From assembly GCF_000407445.1 (NCBI RefSeq), contig NZ_ASWB01000001.1, positions 1,116,001 to 1,180,000 of the forward strand: a stretch of 64,000 nt of DNA, in the 5' to 3' direction. Position numbers and translations under genes: made by a program. Shown one piece after another: positions 26,403 to 34,862 of this stretch. The DNA comes from Enterococcus moraviensis ATCC BAA-383. GTDB taxonomy: Bacteria > Bacillota > Bacilli > Lactobacillales > Enterococcaceae. The notes below the pieces were generated by a model. The model had not been told where the DNA came from. It searched no databases and saw nothing but the letters and a program-made list of their open reading frames with translations. Each line of letters opens with the position of its first letter. Position 1 is the stretch's first letter.

Positions 26403-27368
26403 TTATTTTTCTTCTAAACGAAATAGCGGACTCATTGGTGTATTTTCATGGGTACGTTTAACTGCCTCACCCATTAGTTCGGCACATGAAACAATATTTA
26501 AGACATCTGGTTTGCGGTCATCTGATATAAATACAGAATCTGTCACGCAAATTTGTTCGATTGGCGAAGCATCTAGCGTCTCTTTGGCTCCTTTAGATAA
26601 CAATCCATGAGAAGCACATGCATAAATACATTTTGCGCCGTTTTCCTTTAAAATTTCTGCAGCTGTTGCCATAGTGCTGCCTGAATTTAAAATATCATCC
26701 ACTAAAATACATGTTTTCCCTTTGACTTCACCAATAACGTACCCTGAGCGTACCCCATCAACTTCATCTTGATCAATGATTGCAAGTGTTGCATCTAAAT
26801 ATTCAGATAAACTTCTTGCACGTTGCACACCACTATTTTTAGGTGAAACAACCACGATATCTTCTCCTGTTAATTGTTGCTGACGATAATTATGAGCAAA
26901 CAACGGCATTGTGAATAAGTTATCTACTGGAATATCAAAGAATCCTTGTACTTGAACGGTATGTAAATCCAATGTTAATACACGCATTGCTCCAGCTTCT
27001 TCTAATAAATTCGCAACTAATTTTGCAGTGATTGGTTCTCTTGGTTTTGCTGTTCGGTCTTGTCTAGCATATCCATAGTAAGGCAATACAACATTGATCG
27101 TTTTAGCACTTGCTCGTTTTAATGCGTCAATCATGATCAATAATTCCATTAAATTGTCATTAACAGGAAGATTGGTCGACTGAACAAGAAAAACATGGTC
27201 CCCACGAATACTCTCTTCAATATTGATTTGAATCTCTCCGTCACTAAATTGGCGCACCGTACTTTTTCCAAGTTCAGTCCCGACAACCTCTGCAATTTTC
27301 TCCGCTAAAGGGCGATTGGCATTCAAACTAAAGATTCGTAATGTTTTATCCTCGTATTTTTGGGTCAT
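26403..27368 (-). CDS. Ribose-phosphate pyrophosphokinase paralogue (Prs2-like)
   Basis: 321 residues with the PRPP synthase pattern: [16 protein letters not shown] near 41, the [14 protein letters not shown]-binding stretch near 95-105, [12 protein letters not shown] near 133, and the PRPP loop [10 protein letters not shown] at 223-232. The flexible catalytic loop, K-R-R-P after AIID in housekeeping class I Prs, here reads QDEVDGV, as in the second Prs found in several Lactobacillales. It makes PRPP for nucleotide, His and Trp synthesis, or may act as a regulatory paralogue. The housekeeping copy is normally next to glmU and is not in this window. Confidence 0.85.
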   Translation of the reverse strand: MTQKYEDKTLRIFSLNANRPLAEKIAEVVGTELGKSTVRQFSDGEIQINIEESIRGDHVFLVQSTNLPVNDNLMELLIMIDALKRASAKTINVVLPYYGYARQDRTAKPREPITAKLVANLLEEAGAMRVLTLDLHTVQVQGFFDIPVDNLFTMPLFAHNYRQQQLTGEDIVVVSPKNSGVQRARSLSEYLDATLAIIDQDEVDGVRSGYVIGEVKGKTCILVDDILNSGSTMATAAEILKENGAKCIYACASHGLLSKGAKETLDASPIEQICVTDSVFISDDRKPDVLNIVSCAELMGEAVKRTHENTPMSPLFRLEEK

Positions 27369-27610
27369 GATTTCCTCCGTGATTTAGATTTTCTATGCGT
27401 AATATATATAAAACTTCAATTACCATTTTAACATTGATTCTTAAAAAAATCATGAATCTTTTTCTTTCTTGTGACAAATCATTGAAATTCAGACGAATTT
27501 TAAAAGAAGATTATTTGTGCTTACAAAATTGTTCGTTAAATCCCACACAATCGCCTTGTCTTTCTATACTAAATAAGTAAAATAAAGAATGATTGGAGGT
27601 GGTCAAACTC

Positions 27611-28804
27611 ATGCGCCATAAGAAACATCATAAAAAGCAAAATCTATTTATTCCTGTACTTGTTATGTTGATTTTGATCATTTTGGTCATTACAGAAGTG
27701 TATCTTTTATTTTTCCAAAACCGGCCTGAATCAACCTCACATACAAGTTCAAGTGAGATACTAACAACGACAGAACCGTCTACTTCACATACACAAGATA
27801 TATCACAGGAACAAAATTTTGAACAAGAAGTTTTACCCGTTTCTGATTTTGCAAAAGATCTAAACCAAAAATTAGAAGATATTCAATTTATTGGGACAGC
27901 TTTGATTATTCACAATGGTCACATCATTTTGCAAAAAGGCTTTGGCTATGCAAATATTTCTGAAAGCCGTTCGAATACGTATAACTCAACCTTTCAAATC
28001 GGGTCAATCCAAAAAGCCTTTACAGCTGCCCTTATTTTAAAACAAGTTCAAGCTAACAAACTTTCATTAGATGATACCTTAGACCAATTTTATCCAGCTA
28101 TTCAAGATAGTCAGAAAATAACAATCCGGCAATTGCTTTCGATGACTTCTGGATTGGAGCAAAAAATCAAACCGACGATTTTGATGACGGATGATGATTT
28201 TATTCAATTCGCCATTGCTAACGCTACGATGGGCGTTTACGGTAAATATAAATATGAAGGTATCAACTACTCTATTTTAGTGGGTATTTTGGAACAATTG
28301 ACTGGAACCTCTTACCGAACACTGTTTACTCAGACGTTTATCCAAGGACTTAAATTATCTCATACCTGCTTTTATAACGACTTTATAAAATCAACGAATC
28401 GAACCTATGCCTATGAGCCTGTGGCTGGCCAAGATTTTGGTTCTCAAATCACGGATAATCCGTTAACCTTTGATCAAGAAGTTGGGACGGGCAATGTTGG
28501 CATGACCGTCGGTGATCTCTACTTATTTTACTCTGACCTCTTCGAAGGAAAAATTATTGACCAACAGACCATTGATAGCGTTTGGACTCCTGAAACTGAA
28601 ACAAAATATATGGGCGGCTTATATAACTTTCCTAACCATATCAAAGGACATGGCAACGAAGCAGGTTTTGAATCAAACTCAATGGTTTCAAAAGATCGAC
28701 AAAACGCCGTTATTTTACTATCTAATCAATACCCCAAAAATAAATCTCATTCAGAATTAGCCGATTCCATATTTGATCTGTTGGAGTCAAATTCAAGTGA
28801 CTGA
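27611..28804 (+). CDS. Membrane-anchored serine hydrolase, beta-lactamase/DD-peptidase fold
   Basis: 397 residues from the ATG at 27611, ten bases after GGAGGT. A very basic N-terminus, one transmembrane helix (about 12-34), a Ser/Thr-rich linker (40-75), then a class C beta-lactamase-like domain. SxxK is SIQK (FQIGSIQKAF, near 140), and the HxG triad element is HGN in KGHGNEAGFES. The usual YxN motif appears as YEG (KYEGINYSIL), so the second catalytic Asn is missing or shifted. Proteins of this family are D-Ala-D-Ala peptidases, esterases or D-alanyl-teichoic acid hydrolases rather than true resistance enzymes. Located divergent from prs. Confidence 0.8.
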   Translation: MRHKKHHKKQNLFIPVLVMLILIILVITEVYLLFFQNRPESTSHTSSSEILTTTEPSTSHTQDISQEQNFEQEVLPVSDFAKDLNQKLEDIQFIGTALIIHNGHIILQKGFGYANISESRSNTYNSTFQIGSIQKAFTAALILKQVQANKLSLDDTLDQFYPAIQDSQKITIRQLLSMTSGLEQKIKPTILMTDDDFIQFAIANATMGVYGKYKYEGINYSILVGILEQLTGTSYRTLFTQTFIQGLKLSHTCFYNDFIKSTNRTYAYEPVAGQDFGSQITDNPLTFDQEVGTGNVGMTVGDLYLFYSDLFEGKIIDQQTIDSVWTPETETKYMGGLYNFPNHIKGHGNEAGFESNSMVSKDRQNAVILLSNQYPKNKSHSELADSIFDLLESNSSD

Positions 28805-28815
28805 TTTTCACTGCA

Positions 28816-28851
28816 AATCTAGAAGACGATGTCGTTTTCTAGATTTTTTTG
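28816..28851 (+). terminator. Terminator after the serine hydrolase
   Basis: AATCTAGAA pairs with TTCTAGATT, followed by seven T. Confidence 0.75.
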
Positions 28852-28859
28852 TTTTAATT

Positions 28860-28931
28860 TTTAGGCAGACCTAAAAAAATATTTGATTTTATTTTAGCTT
28901 TATCATATACTGATTTTAAGGCAAACCTAAA
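28860..28931 (+). promoter_or_regulatory. efaCBA promoter with two DtxR/MntR-family (EfaR-type) operators
   Basis: Two 16-bp dyads, TTTAGGCAGACCTAAA (28860-28875) and TTAAGGCAAACCTAAA (28916-28931), match the operator type of the manganese-responsive DtxR family (EfaR, ScaR, SloR, MntR). Between them lies a strong promoter: TTGATT (28883-28888), 17 bp, TATACT (28906-28911). Binding at both would sandwich RNA polymerase. Repression by Mn(II)-bound regulator is expected. Confidence 0.85.
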
Positions 28932-28945
28932 AAGGAGGTTTTTTT

Positions 28946-29701
28946 ATGTCTATAAATAACAATAACATTACAATACAACAGCTAACGGTTAGTTACCAAG
29001 GTCAAAAAGCACTAGCCGATATTTCTTTAAACGTCCCGGCAGGAAAAATAACTGGGATTATTGGGCCAAACGGAGCGGGAAAATCGACATTTTTAAAGGG
29101 GATGTTGGGTTTACTCAAAGCAGACTCTAGAACTGTATTGATAGGAGAACAACCACTTGATACACAGAAAAAACGAATCGCCTATGTCGAACAACGCAGT
29201 GCATTAGATCTTTCTTTTCCAATCAACGTGCTTGAGGTCGTTCTGTTAGGCACTTATCCAAAGCTCGGTGTTTTAAAACGTCCTAAAAAACAAGAAAAAG
29301 AACAAGCACTCGCCGCATTAAAGACGGTTCAACTAGAAACATTTGCTAAACGGCAAATCGGTGAATTATCAGGTGGACAATTGCAACGAGTTTTCATTGC
29401 CCGCGTGCTAGCTCAAAAAGCAGATATCATTGTTTTAGATGAACCTTTTGTAGGAATCGATATGACGAGTGAAAAAGTCATCATGGATATTTTAAAACAA
29501 TTAAAAGAAGCTGGAAAGACGATTTTAATCGTTCATCATGACCTTCATAAAGTTGCACATTATTTTGACGATGTGATCATTTTGAAGAAAGAACTGATTG
29601 CTTGCGGACCTGTTTCAACTACATTTACAAACAAAAATATTCAATTAGCCTACGGTGAAACGATGGGCGATATTATTATTAAAGGAGTGGCTGATGCATG
29701 A
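28946..29701 (+). CDS. efaC: Manganese/metal ABC transporter ATP-binding protein
   Basis: 251 residues. Walker A GPNGAGKST near 40, Q-loop, signature LSGGQLQRV near 145, Walker B IIVLDEPFVGID, H-loop IVHHDLH. First gene of efaC-efaB-efaA; AAGGAGG upstream, and the stop overlaps the next start by four bases (ATGA). It energises Mn(II) import through EfaB. The operator pair upstream fits control by a DtxR-family regulator. Confidence 0.92.
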   Translation: MSINNNNITIQQLTVSYQGQKALADISLNVPAGKITGIIGPNGAGKSTFLKGMLGLLKADSRTVLIGEQPLDTQKKRIAYVEQRSALDLSFPINVLEVVLLGTYPKLGVLKRPKKQEKEQALAALKTVQLETFAKRQIGELSGGQLQRVFIARVLAQKADIIVLDEPFVGIDMTSEKVIMDILKQLKEAGKTILIVHHDLHKVAHYFDDVIILKKELIACGPVSTTFTNKNIQLAYGETMGDIIIKGVADA

Positions 29702-30555
29702 TTGCAAATTTTATTGATGGGTTGGTTCGCTACCAATTTTTACAAAACGCTCTGATCACATCGATCATCGTTGGATTAGTTTCTGGAATCATTGGTTCAT
29801 TCATTGTGTTACGCGGTATGTCTTTAATGGGAGATGCCATCTCACACGCTGTTTTACCAGGAGTAGCAGCCTCTTATATGTTCGGCGTTAATTATATATT
29901 TGGGGCTTCGATTTTTGGAATCTTAGCAGCTTTGCTGATCGGGTTCATTACACAAAAAAGTCAGTTAAAAAATGATACCGCAATCGGTGTTGTTTTCAGC
30001 TCATTTTTCGCTTTAGGAATTATCATGATTTCTTTTGCAAAAAGTTCGACTGACCTTTACCACATTCTCTTTGGGAATGTTTTGGCAGTGCGTGATTCAG
30101 ATATTTTGATTACTGTAGTCGTTGGGATCATTGTTTTGATTTTTGTTGGATTATTTTACAAAGAATTGCAAATTACTTCTTTTGACCCAACAATGGCACA
30201 AGCGTATGGATTAAATGTTCAGTTTTTCCATTATGCATTGATGTTTTTATTAACATTAGTAGCCGTTTCTTCATTACAAACAGTGGGGACAATTTTAGTG
30301 ATCGCCATGTTGATCACACCAGCAGCTACTGCTTACTTGCTGACGAACCACTTGCCTACAATGATCGGGTTAGCTTCGCTCTTTGGGATATTAAGTTCGA
30401 TTATCGGCTTATTCTTTAGCTATTCGTATAACTTAGCATCAGGGGCGACTATCGTGTTAACAGCAGCTGCATTTTTCATTTTAGCTTTTCTATTTTCACC
30501 GAAAAAAGGACTATTTTTTGTCAATAAACAGAAAACGGAGGAATCAACTTTATGA
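29698..30555 (+). CDS. efaB: Manganese/metal ABC transporter permease
   Basis: 285 residues with eight or nine hydrophobic helices. Family ABC-3 signature near residues 35-55, [20 protein letters not shown], is present. Coupled to both neighbours: the start overlaps efaC and the stop overlaps efaA by four bases. Forms the membrane channel of the cluster A-I metal importer. Confidence 0.92.
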   Translation: MIANFIDGLVRYQFLQNALITSIIVGLVSGIIGSFIVLRGMSLMGDAISHAVLPGVAASYMFGVNYIFGASIFGILAALLIGFITQKSQLKNDTAIGVVFSSFFALGIIMISFAKSSTDLYHILFGNVLAVRDSDILITVVVGIIVLIFVGLFYKELQITSFDPTMAQAYGLNVQFFHYALMFLLTLVAVSSLQTVGTILVIAMLITPAATAYLLTNHLPTMIGLASLFGILSSIIGLFFSYSYNLASGATIVLTAAAFFILAFLFSPKKGLFFVNKQKTEESTL

Positions 30556-31481
30556 GAAAAAAAATACTTTTTATTGCCGCACTAGCCAGTTTATTTTTAT
30601 TAGCCGCATGCCAATCCAAAACGGATGATACTGCTGACAAAGAAAAAATCAATGTGGTTGCAACGAACTCGATTCTTGCCGACATGGTCGAGAATGTCGG
30701 GAAAGATTTAGTCAATTTACACAGTATCGTGCCCGTAGGAACTGATCCACATGAATACGAACCATTGCCAGAAGATGTTGCCAAAGCCTCTGAAGCGGAT
30801 GTTTTATTCTTCAACGGGTTGAACTTAGAAACAGGCGGAAATGGTTGGTTCAACAAGCTAATGGAAACTGCCAAGAAAAAAGAAGACCAAGACTTCTTCT
30901 CTGTTAGTAAAAAAGTCGAACCGATGTATTTAACAAGTGCTGGACAAGAAAACGAACAAGATCCGCATGCTTGGTTAGATATCCAAAACGGAATTTCTTA
31001 TGTAAAATCAATTAGAGATACATTAAGTGAAAAAGATCCAAAAAACAAAGATACGTATGAAAAAAATGCTAAAGAATACATTGAAAAACTTAATTCTTTA
31101 GACAAAGAAGCCAAAGAAAAATTTGCTGACATTCCAGATAATAAAAAATTACTGGTAACCAGTGAAGGTGCCTTTAAATATTTCTCAAAAGCGTATGGAC
31201 TGACCGCAGCCTACATTTGGGAAATCAACACAGAAAGCCAAGGAACACCAGATCAAATGAAACAAATCATTGATCAAATCCATAAAACAAAAGTGCCTTC
31301 TCTATTTGTCGAAACAAGTGTAGACAAACGTAGTATGGAACGAGTATCAAAAGAAACAGATTTACCCATTTACAGTACAATTTTTACTGATTCCATTGCT
31401 AAAAAAGGAGAAGATGGCGATAGCTATTACGCGATGATGAAATGGAATTTAGATAAAATCCATGATGGATTGATGAAATAA
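30552..31481 (+). CDS. efaA: Manganese-binding lipoprotein, EfaA/PsaA family adhesin-type
   Basis: 309 residues. The signal peptide ends in lipobox LLAAC (Cys20). Metal ligands of the cluster 9 solute-binding proteins are visible: His in GTDPHEYEP (about 67), His in DPHAWLD (about 140), Glu in [10 protein letters not shown] (about 205) and Asp in FTDSIAKKG (about 280). The His-His-Glu-Asp set is typical of Mn-preferring members. Homologues in E. faecalis and streptococci are manganese-scavenging virulence factors. Last gene of efaCBA, ending in a strong terminator. Confidence 0.92.
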   Translation: MRKKILFIAALASLFLLAACQSKTDDTADKEKINVVATNSILADMVENVGKDLVNLHSIVPVGTDPHEYEPLPEDVAKASEADVLFFNGLNLETGGNGWFNKLMETAKKKEDQDFFSVSKKVEPMYLTSAGQENEQDPHAWLDIQNGISYVKSIRDTLSEKDPKNKDTYEKNAKEYIEKLNSLDKEAKEKFADIPDNKKLLVTSEGAFKYFSKAYGLTAAYIWEINTESQGTPDQMKQIIDQIHKTKVPSLFVETSVDKRSMERVSKETDLPIYSTIFTDSIAKKGEDGDSYYAMMKWNLDKIHDGLMK

Positions 31482-31526
31482 AAAATAGCTTCTGACAGAT
31501 TAAAACATGTCAGAAGCTATTTTTTA
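31482..31526 (+). terminator. Bidirectional terminator (efaA / ABC-F)
   Basis: AAAAATAGCTTCTGACA pairs with TGTCAGAAGCTATTTTT. Confidence 0.9.
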
Positions 31527-31527
31527 T

Positions 31528-33063
31528 TTAAATCATTTCCTCAATATCGATCACACGATCTGTAATATCTGCATAAAATTCCTCCTCATGAGAAACAATC
31601 ACAATCGTACCTTTAAATTGCTGAATCGCTTGACGTAAGCTCTCTTTGGCAGCCGCATCGATGTGATTCGTTGGTTCGTCTAGGAAAATAATGTTGCTTG
31701 TGTCCATTGTCAGCTCGCTTAATTTTACCTTCGTCTGCTCGCCTCCACTTAATAAACGCAATGATTGATTCACTAATTTATCTGGCAACCCACATTTCGC
31801 TAAATAAGTGCGGATTTCTTTGACCGTTTTTTTAGGAAAGCAATCACTTAGATACGCTATCGGGGTCAAATAATCATTATCCCAAATTAAATCTTGTGAG
31901 AAATAAGCAATTTTTGTATTTGCTGGATATTGATAGTCACCGTTGATTGGTTTGATTTTCCCTGTCAACGTTTTGATCAATGTTGATTTTCCTATACCAT
32001 TAAAGCCTTTGATTGCCACCTTTTCTCCACTATGAACAGATAAATTGATTGGTGCTAATAATGGTTCAGTATAGCCAATCGTTAATTCATCTGTAATCAG
32101 CGCTAAACTGGCCACAATTGGCTGATAAGGAAACTGTATTTGTGGTTTCATTAAGCTGCCTGGAGGTGCCATTCGTTCCACTCGATCTAATTGTTTCTGA
32201 CGACTTTTCGCCATGGTAGCACGATTCCCAGCTTTGTATTTACGAATATACGCTTCAGCTTTTTCAATTTTTGCTTGTTGCGCATGATATTGTTTTAAGT
32301 AACTCTCTTTGTTTTGTTCTTTTTGCGCAAAGGATTTCTCGACATTTCCTGTATATCTCGTTAATTTACCAAATTCAATATCACAAATACAATTTGTTAC
32401 GGCATTTAAAAAGTGATAATCATGGGAAACCAAAATAAACGTACCATCGAAATCATTCAAATAATTGATGAGCCATTGAATATGTGTATCATCCAAATAG
32501 TTTGTTGGTTCATCCAATAATAAAACATCCGGCTCTTCTAAAAGAAGTTTTGCTAGAATGACCTTTGATCTTTGCCCTCCACTTAGTTCATTCATTAGTC
32601 GATCCAATCCAATCGCTTCAATTCCTAAGCCATTAGCCAAATCATTGATGATCGTATCAATTTGATAAAAATCACTTTCGTCTAATTGCGTTTGCAAATT
32701 TCCTGCTCGTTCAAGTAATTTATCTTCACCGGTCTCACTATATTCCGCATATAACTCATTGATTTTATTTTCGATTTCATATAATGGCGTGTATGCTTGG
32801 TGTAAAAACGCATTGATCGTACTATTTCCGATTACTTCCACATACTGGTCCAAATAACCGATTTTGGTGTTGTTTTGCCACGTAATACTACCATCATCTG
32901 CTAAAATTTCCCCTGTTAAAATCTTGACTAAGGTTGATTTGCCTACACCATTTTGTCCAGTTAAGCCCATGTGATCCCCTTTATTGACACGAAGCGATGC
33001 ATCTTCATACAGAATTTTTTCACCAAAACGTTGGGTTAGGTGTTCGATTGTTAATAAACTCAT
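31528..33063 (-). CDS. ABC-F family ribosome-associated ATPase
   Basis: 511 residues, two ABC ATPase domains in one chain and no membrane segment, so an ABC-F protein. Domain 1: GQNGVGKST (near 37), LSGGQRSKV, VLLLDEPTNYLD. The inter-domain P-site tRNA-interaction linker is long, charged and helical (KYKAGNRATMAKSRQKQLDRVERMAPP, near 265). Domain 2: GFNGIGKST (near 350), LLSGGEQTKVKL, IIFLDEPTNHID. Members rescue stalled ribosomes or protect them from antibiotics. Which of these applies cannot be read from sequence, but the leader-peptide attenuator upstream (33229-33494) is the arrangement known from drug-inducible resistance ABC-F genes. Confidence 0.85.
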   Translation of the reverse strand: MSLLTIEHLTQRFGEKILYEDASLRVNKGDHMGLTGQNGVGKSTLVKILTGEILADDGSITWQNNTKIGYLDQYVEVIGNSTINAFLHQAYTPLYEIENKINELYAEYSETGEDKLLERAGNLQTQLDESDFYQIDTIINDLANGLGIEAIGLDRLMNELSGGQRSKVILAKLLLEEPDVLLLDEPTNYLDDTHIQWLINYLNDFDGTFILVSHDYHFLNAVTNCICDIEFGKLTRYTGNVEKSFAQKEQNKESYLKQYHAQQAKIEKAEAYIRKYKAGNRATMAKSRQKQLDRVERMAPPGSLMKPQIQFPYQPIVASLALITDELTIGYTEPLLAPINLSVHSGEKVAIKGFNGIGKSTLIKTLTGKIKPINGDYQYPANTKIAYFSQDLIWDNDYLTPIAYLSDCFPKKTVKEIRTYLAKCGLPDKLVNQSLRLLSGGEQTKVKLSELTMDTSNIIFLDEPTNHIDAAAKESLRQAIQQFKGTIVIVSHEEEFYADITDRVIDIEEMI

Positions 33064-33228
33064 GTTTACGTCCTCTTTTCCATTCTCGCAAAGTTATTTT
33101 CTACTGTCTTTGCTTCTAGTTTATTGTAAATTGCCGTAATTATTTGTTTTTCTTCAAAAATTAACATTGCTTCACACAACGTTCTCGTACGTCGATTCGA
33201 AAGGTCTTTGTTTATTCAGACAAAAAAA

Positions 33229-33263
33229 CAAGCGATCAAATAGGTCCACCTACTTATCCCTTG
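33229..33263 (-). terminator. Leader (attenuator) terminator upstream of the ABC-F gene
   Basis: Minus strand CAAGGGATAAGTAGG / CCTATTTGATCGCTTG form a stem of about 14 pairs with one mismatch and one bulge around TGGA, followed directly by seven T (33222-33228). It lies about 165 bases before the ABC-F start codon, so it would stop transcription before the gene unless prevented. Confidence 0.75.
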
Positions 33264-33273
33264 TTAGTATCAA

Positions 33274-33306
33274 CAAAGGACAACGTACGAAACACGTTGT
33301 CCTTTG
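33274..33306 (-). promoter_or_regulatory. Hairpin sequestering the candidate antiterminator strand
   Basis: CAAAGGACAACGT / ACGTTGTCCTTTG, 13 perfect pairs and a seven-base loop. Its 5' strand overlaps GATCAAAGG (33301-33309), which can alternatively pair with CCTATTTGATC (33234-33244), the 3' arm of the terminator. The two states are mutually exclusive. Confidence 0.6.
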
Positions 33307-33395
33307 ATCAGCGCTATAAAAATCAGGATCATCGTCAACAGCAACACTAAATAAGACTACATTTTAGTCCCAAAAAATTTAGTATACATTTAGAC

Positions 33396-33438
33396 GATGA
33401 AGCGTTCATTCTATTAGGCTCCACAACAATGCTTCATC
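33396..33438 (-). promoter_or_regulatory. Leader-peptide hairpin of the ABC-F attenuator
   Basis: GATGAAGC (inside the leader ORF, codons 19-22) pairs with GCTTCATC after its stop codon. The 3' arm continues as TCATCGTC, which is also complementary to GACGATGA (33329-33336), giving an alternative pairing if a ribosome covers the first arm. Confidence 0.55.
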
Positions 33439-33494
33439 ACATTCATCTGTTGGGAGCTGCTTCTTTTCACAAATTTATCTGAAAGAAAAAACAT
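33414..33494 (-). CDS. 26-residue leader peptide upstream of the ABC-F gene (too short for routine ORF calling)
   Basis: ATG at 33494, four to five bases after GAAAGGTGATT, a good Shine-Dalgarno. The peptide begins MFFLSDKFVKR and ends MKHCCGA before TAA. It lies about 20 bases after the predicted transcription start and its last third overlaps the first attenuator hairpin. A translated leader whose stalling changes downstream folding is the expected design. No homologue known to me. Confidence 0.65.
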   Translation of the reverse strand: MFFLSDKFVKRSSSQQMNVMKHCCGA

Positions 33495-33520
33495 TCTTAA
33501 TCACCTTTCTTTACAAAAAT

Positions 33521-33548
33521 AGTTTACCATAATTGTTTTGAAAAGCAA
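33521..33548 (-). promoter_or_regulatory. Promoter of the ABC-F leader transcript
   Basis: TTGCTT (33543-33548), 16 bp, TAAACT (33521-33526) on the minus strand; start of transcription expected near 33513, just before the leader peptide RBS. Confidence 0.6.
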
Positions 33549-33591
33549 GAATATTACTAAGTACGTTCTACTCTTTCAAGTAAAAATGAAA

Positions 33592-33640
33592 AAGTATACG
33601 GCTTGAAGTTCGCTATTAAACTTCAAGCCGTATGCTTTTA
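33592..33640 (-). terminator. Terminator of the methionine uptake operon
   Basis: AAGTATACGGCTTGAAGTT... pairs with AACTTCAAGCCGTATGCTT around a short loop, with T-rich flank on the minus strand. Confidence 0.85.
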
Positions 33641-33647
33641 TTCATGA

Positions 33648-34847
33648 TTAGTCAATCGAATTTAAATACGTTAGTGCATAACGTACATGAAATTCTGTTG
33701 CTAAGGCTAAGCCAGCTTCATCGATATCGAATTTTTCATGATGATGGCCATATTGTGTTTCTGGGTTATCTAGATTTCGAGTCCCTACTCTTCCGTATAC
33801 ACCTGGTGCTTTCAATAAAAAGTCGGCAAAGTCATCCGCACCTAAACTCTTTGTATGATCGGTTACAACATTCTCACTGCCAACAATTTCAGCTGCTACT
33901 TTTTGAGCTAGTTCAGTTGCTGTGTCATCATTGATCAACGGTCCTGCTGCATCATGGATATGGAAAGAGGCAATTTTAGTTCGATGAGCTTCAGCAATTT
34001 GATTGGCGATTTCTTCTACGCGCTGTAAAACAAATGCTCTTGTTTCATGACTGAAAGCTCGCACTGTTCCTTCGATTCTCGCATGATTTGCTACGATATT
34101 ATATCTCGTTCCAGCATCGAGTACACCTATTCCCACAACAACAGGATCTAGAGGACTGACTTCTCGTGCCGCTATTTTCTGCAGTTCCACAACAATACTT
34201 GCAGCAGACAATACCGCATCCCGACCAACATTCGGTTGCGCTACATGACTGCTCAATCCTTCAACCTCAATTGTAAAAATGTCACAAGATGCATTCGTTG
34301 CCCCTTTAGTCGCAACTAGTTTTCCTACAGGAACACTTGAATCTAAATGAATCCCGAACACTTGATCAATATTTTCAACAAAACCGCCCTCAACAAACTG
34401 ACAGGCACCAGCACCGATTTCTTCTGCAGGTTGAAAGGCTAATTTGATTGTTCCAGCAAAATCATCTTCGTGATTTTTCAAAATTTTAGCTGCTCCTAAT
34501 AATGCTGCAGCATGACCATCATGTCCACAAGCGTGGTTTAATCCTGGATTTTTTGATTGATACTCTCTGCCCGTCCCATCTTCTAATTCCAATGCATCGA
34601 TATCTGCTCTTAAAATAATTGTTTTACCAGAACCTTTTTTTCCTTTTATTGTTGCTAAAACACCTGTTTCTCCGACTTCTTCAAAAGGAATAGCCAGCTT
34701 GTCTAGCTCTTCTTTGATTCGTTTGATTGTTTCAAATTCTTTCAAACTCGCTTCTGGATATTGATGAAAGTGACGTCTTAAAGCAATCACTTCATCTGCA
34801 TGTTGTTGAATTTCTTCTTGAATCGATTGTTTTGTTACTGTCGTCAT
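33648..34847 (-). CDS. M20-family amidohydrolase (N-acyl-amino-acid/peptide hydrolase)
   Basis: 399 residues. Metal-binding and catalytic motifs of M20D: LRADIDALELED near 77, NHACGHDGHAAALLGAA near 105, PAEEIGAGA with the catalytic Glu near 140, and the dimerisation domain about 185-300. The closing motif LGADDFADFL supplies a further element. Substrates of this group are N-acetyl or hippuryl amino acids and some peptides. It is the last gene of the metQ-metN-metI-metQ operon under tandem T-box control. It therefore probably frees methionine from an imported N-acyl-Met or Met peptide, an inference from context. Confidence 0.85.
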   Translation of the reverse strand: MTTVTKQSIQEEIQQHADEVIALRRHFHQYPEASLKEFETIKRIKEELDKLAIPFEEVGETGVLATIKGKKGSGKTIILRADIDALELEDGTGREYQSKNPGLNHACGHDGHAAALLGAAKILKNHEDDFAGTIKLAFQPAEEIGAGACQFVEGGFVENIDQVFGIHLDSSVPVGKLVATKGATNASCDIFTIEVEGLSSHVAQPNVGRDAVLSAASIVVELQKIAAREVSPLDPVVVGIGVLDAGTRYNIVANHARIEGTVRAFSHETRAFVLQRVEEIANQIAEAHRTKIASFHIHDAAGPLINDDTATELAQKVAAEIVGSENVVTDHTKSLGADDFADFLLKAPGVYGRVGTRNLDNPETQYGHHHEKFDIDEAGLALATEFHVRYALTYLNSID

Positions 34848-34862
34848 TTGTTCGTCCTCCTC

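Noticed and set aside
31528-33063. Calling the ABC-F gene lsa, msr or optrA
   Set aside because: Motifs show an ABC-F protein only; subfamily and drug spectrum cannot be decided by eye.
33176-33302. Long-range pairing of ACAACGTGTTTCGTACGT with ACGTACGAGAACGTTGT past the terminator
   Set aside because: Complementarity is real, but the second strand is made after the terminator, so it cannot act in the termination decision. It may be leftover of a duplication; not counted as evidence.
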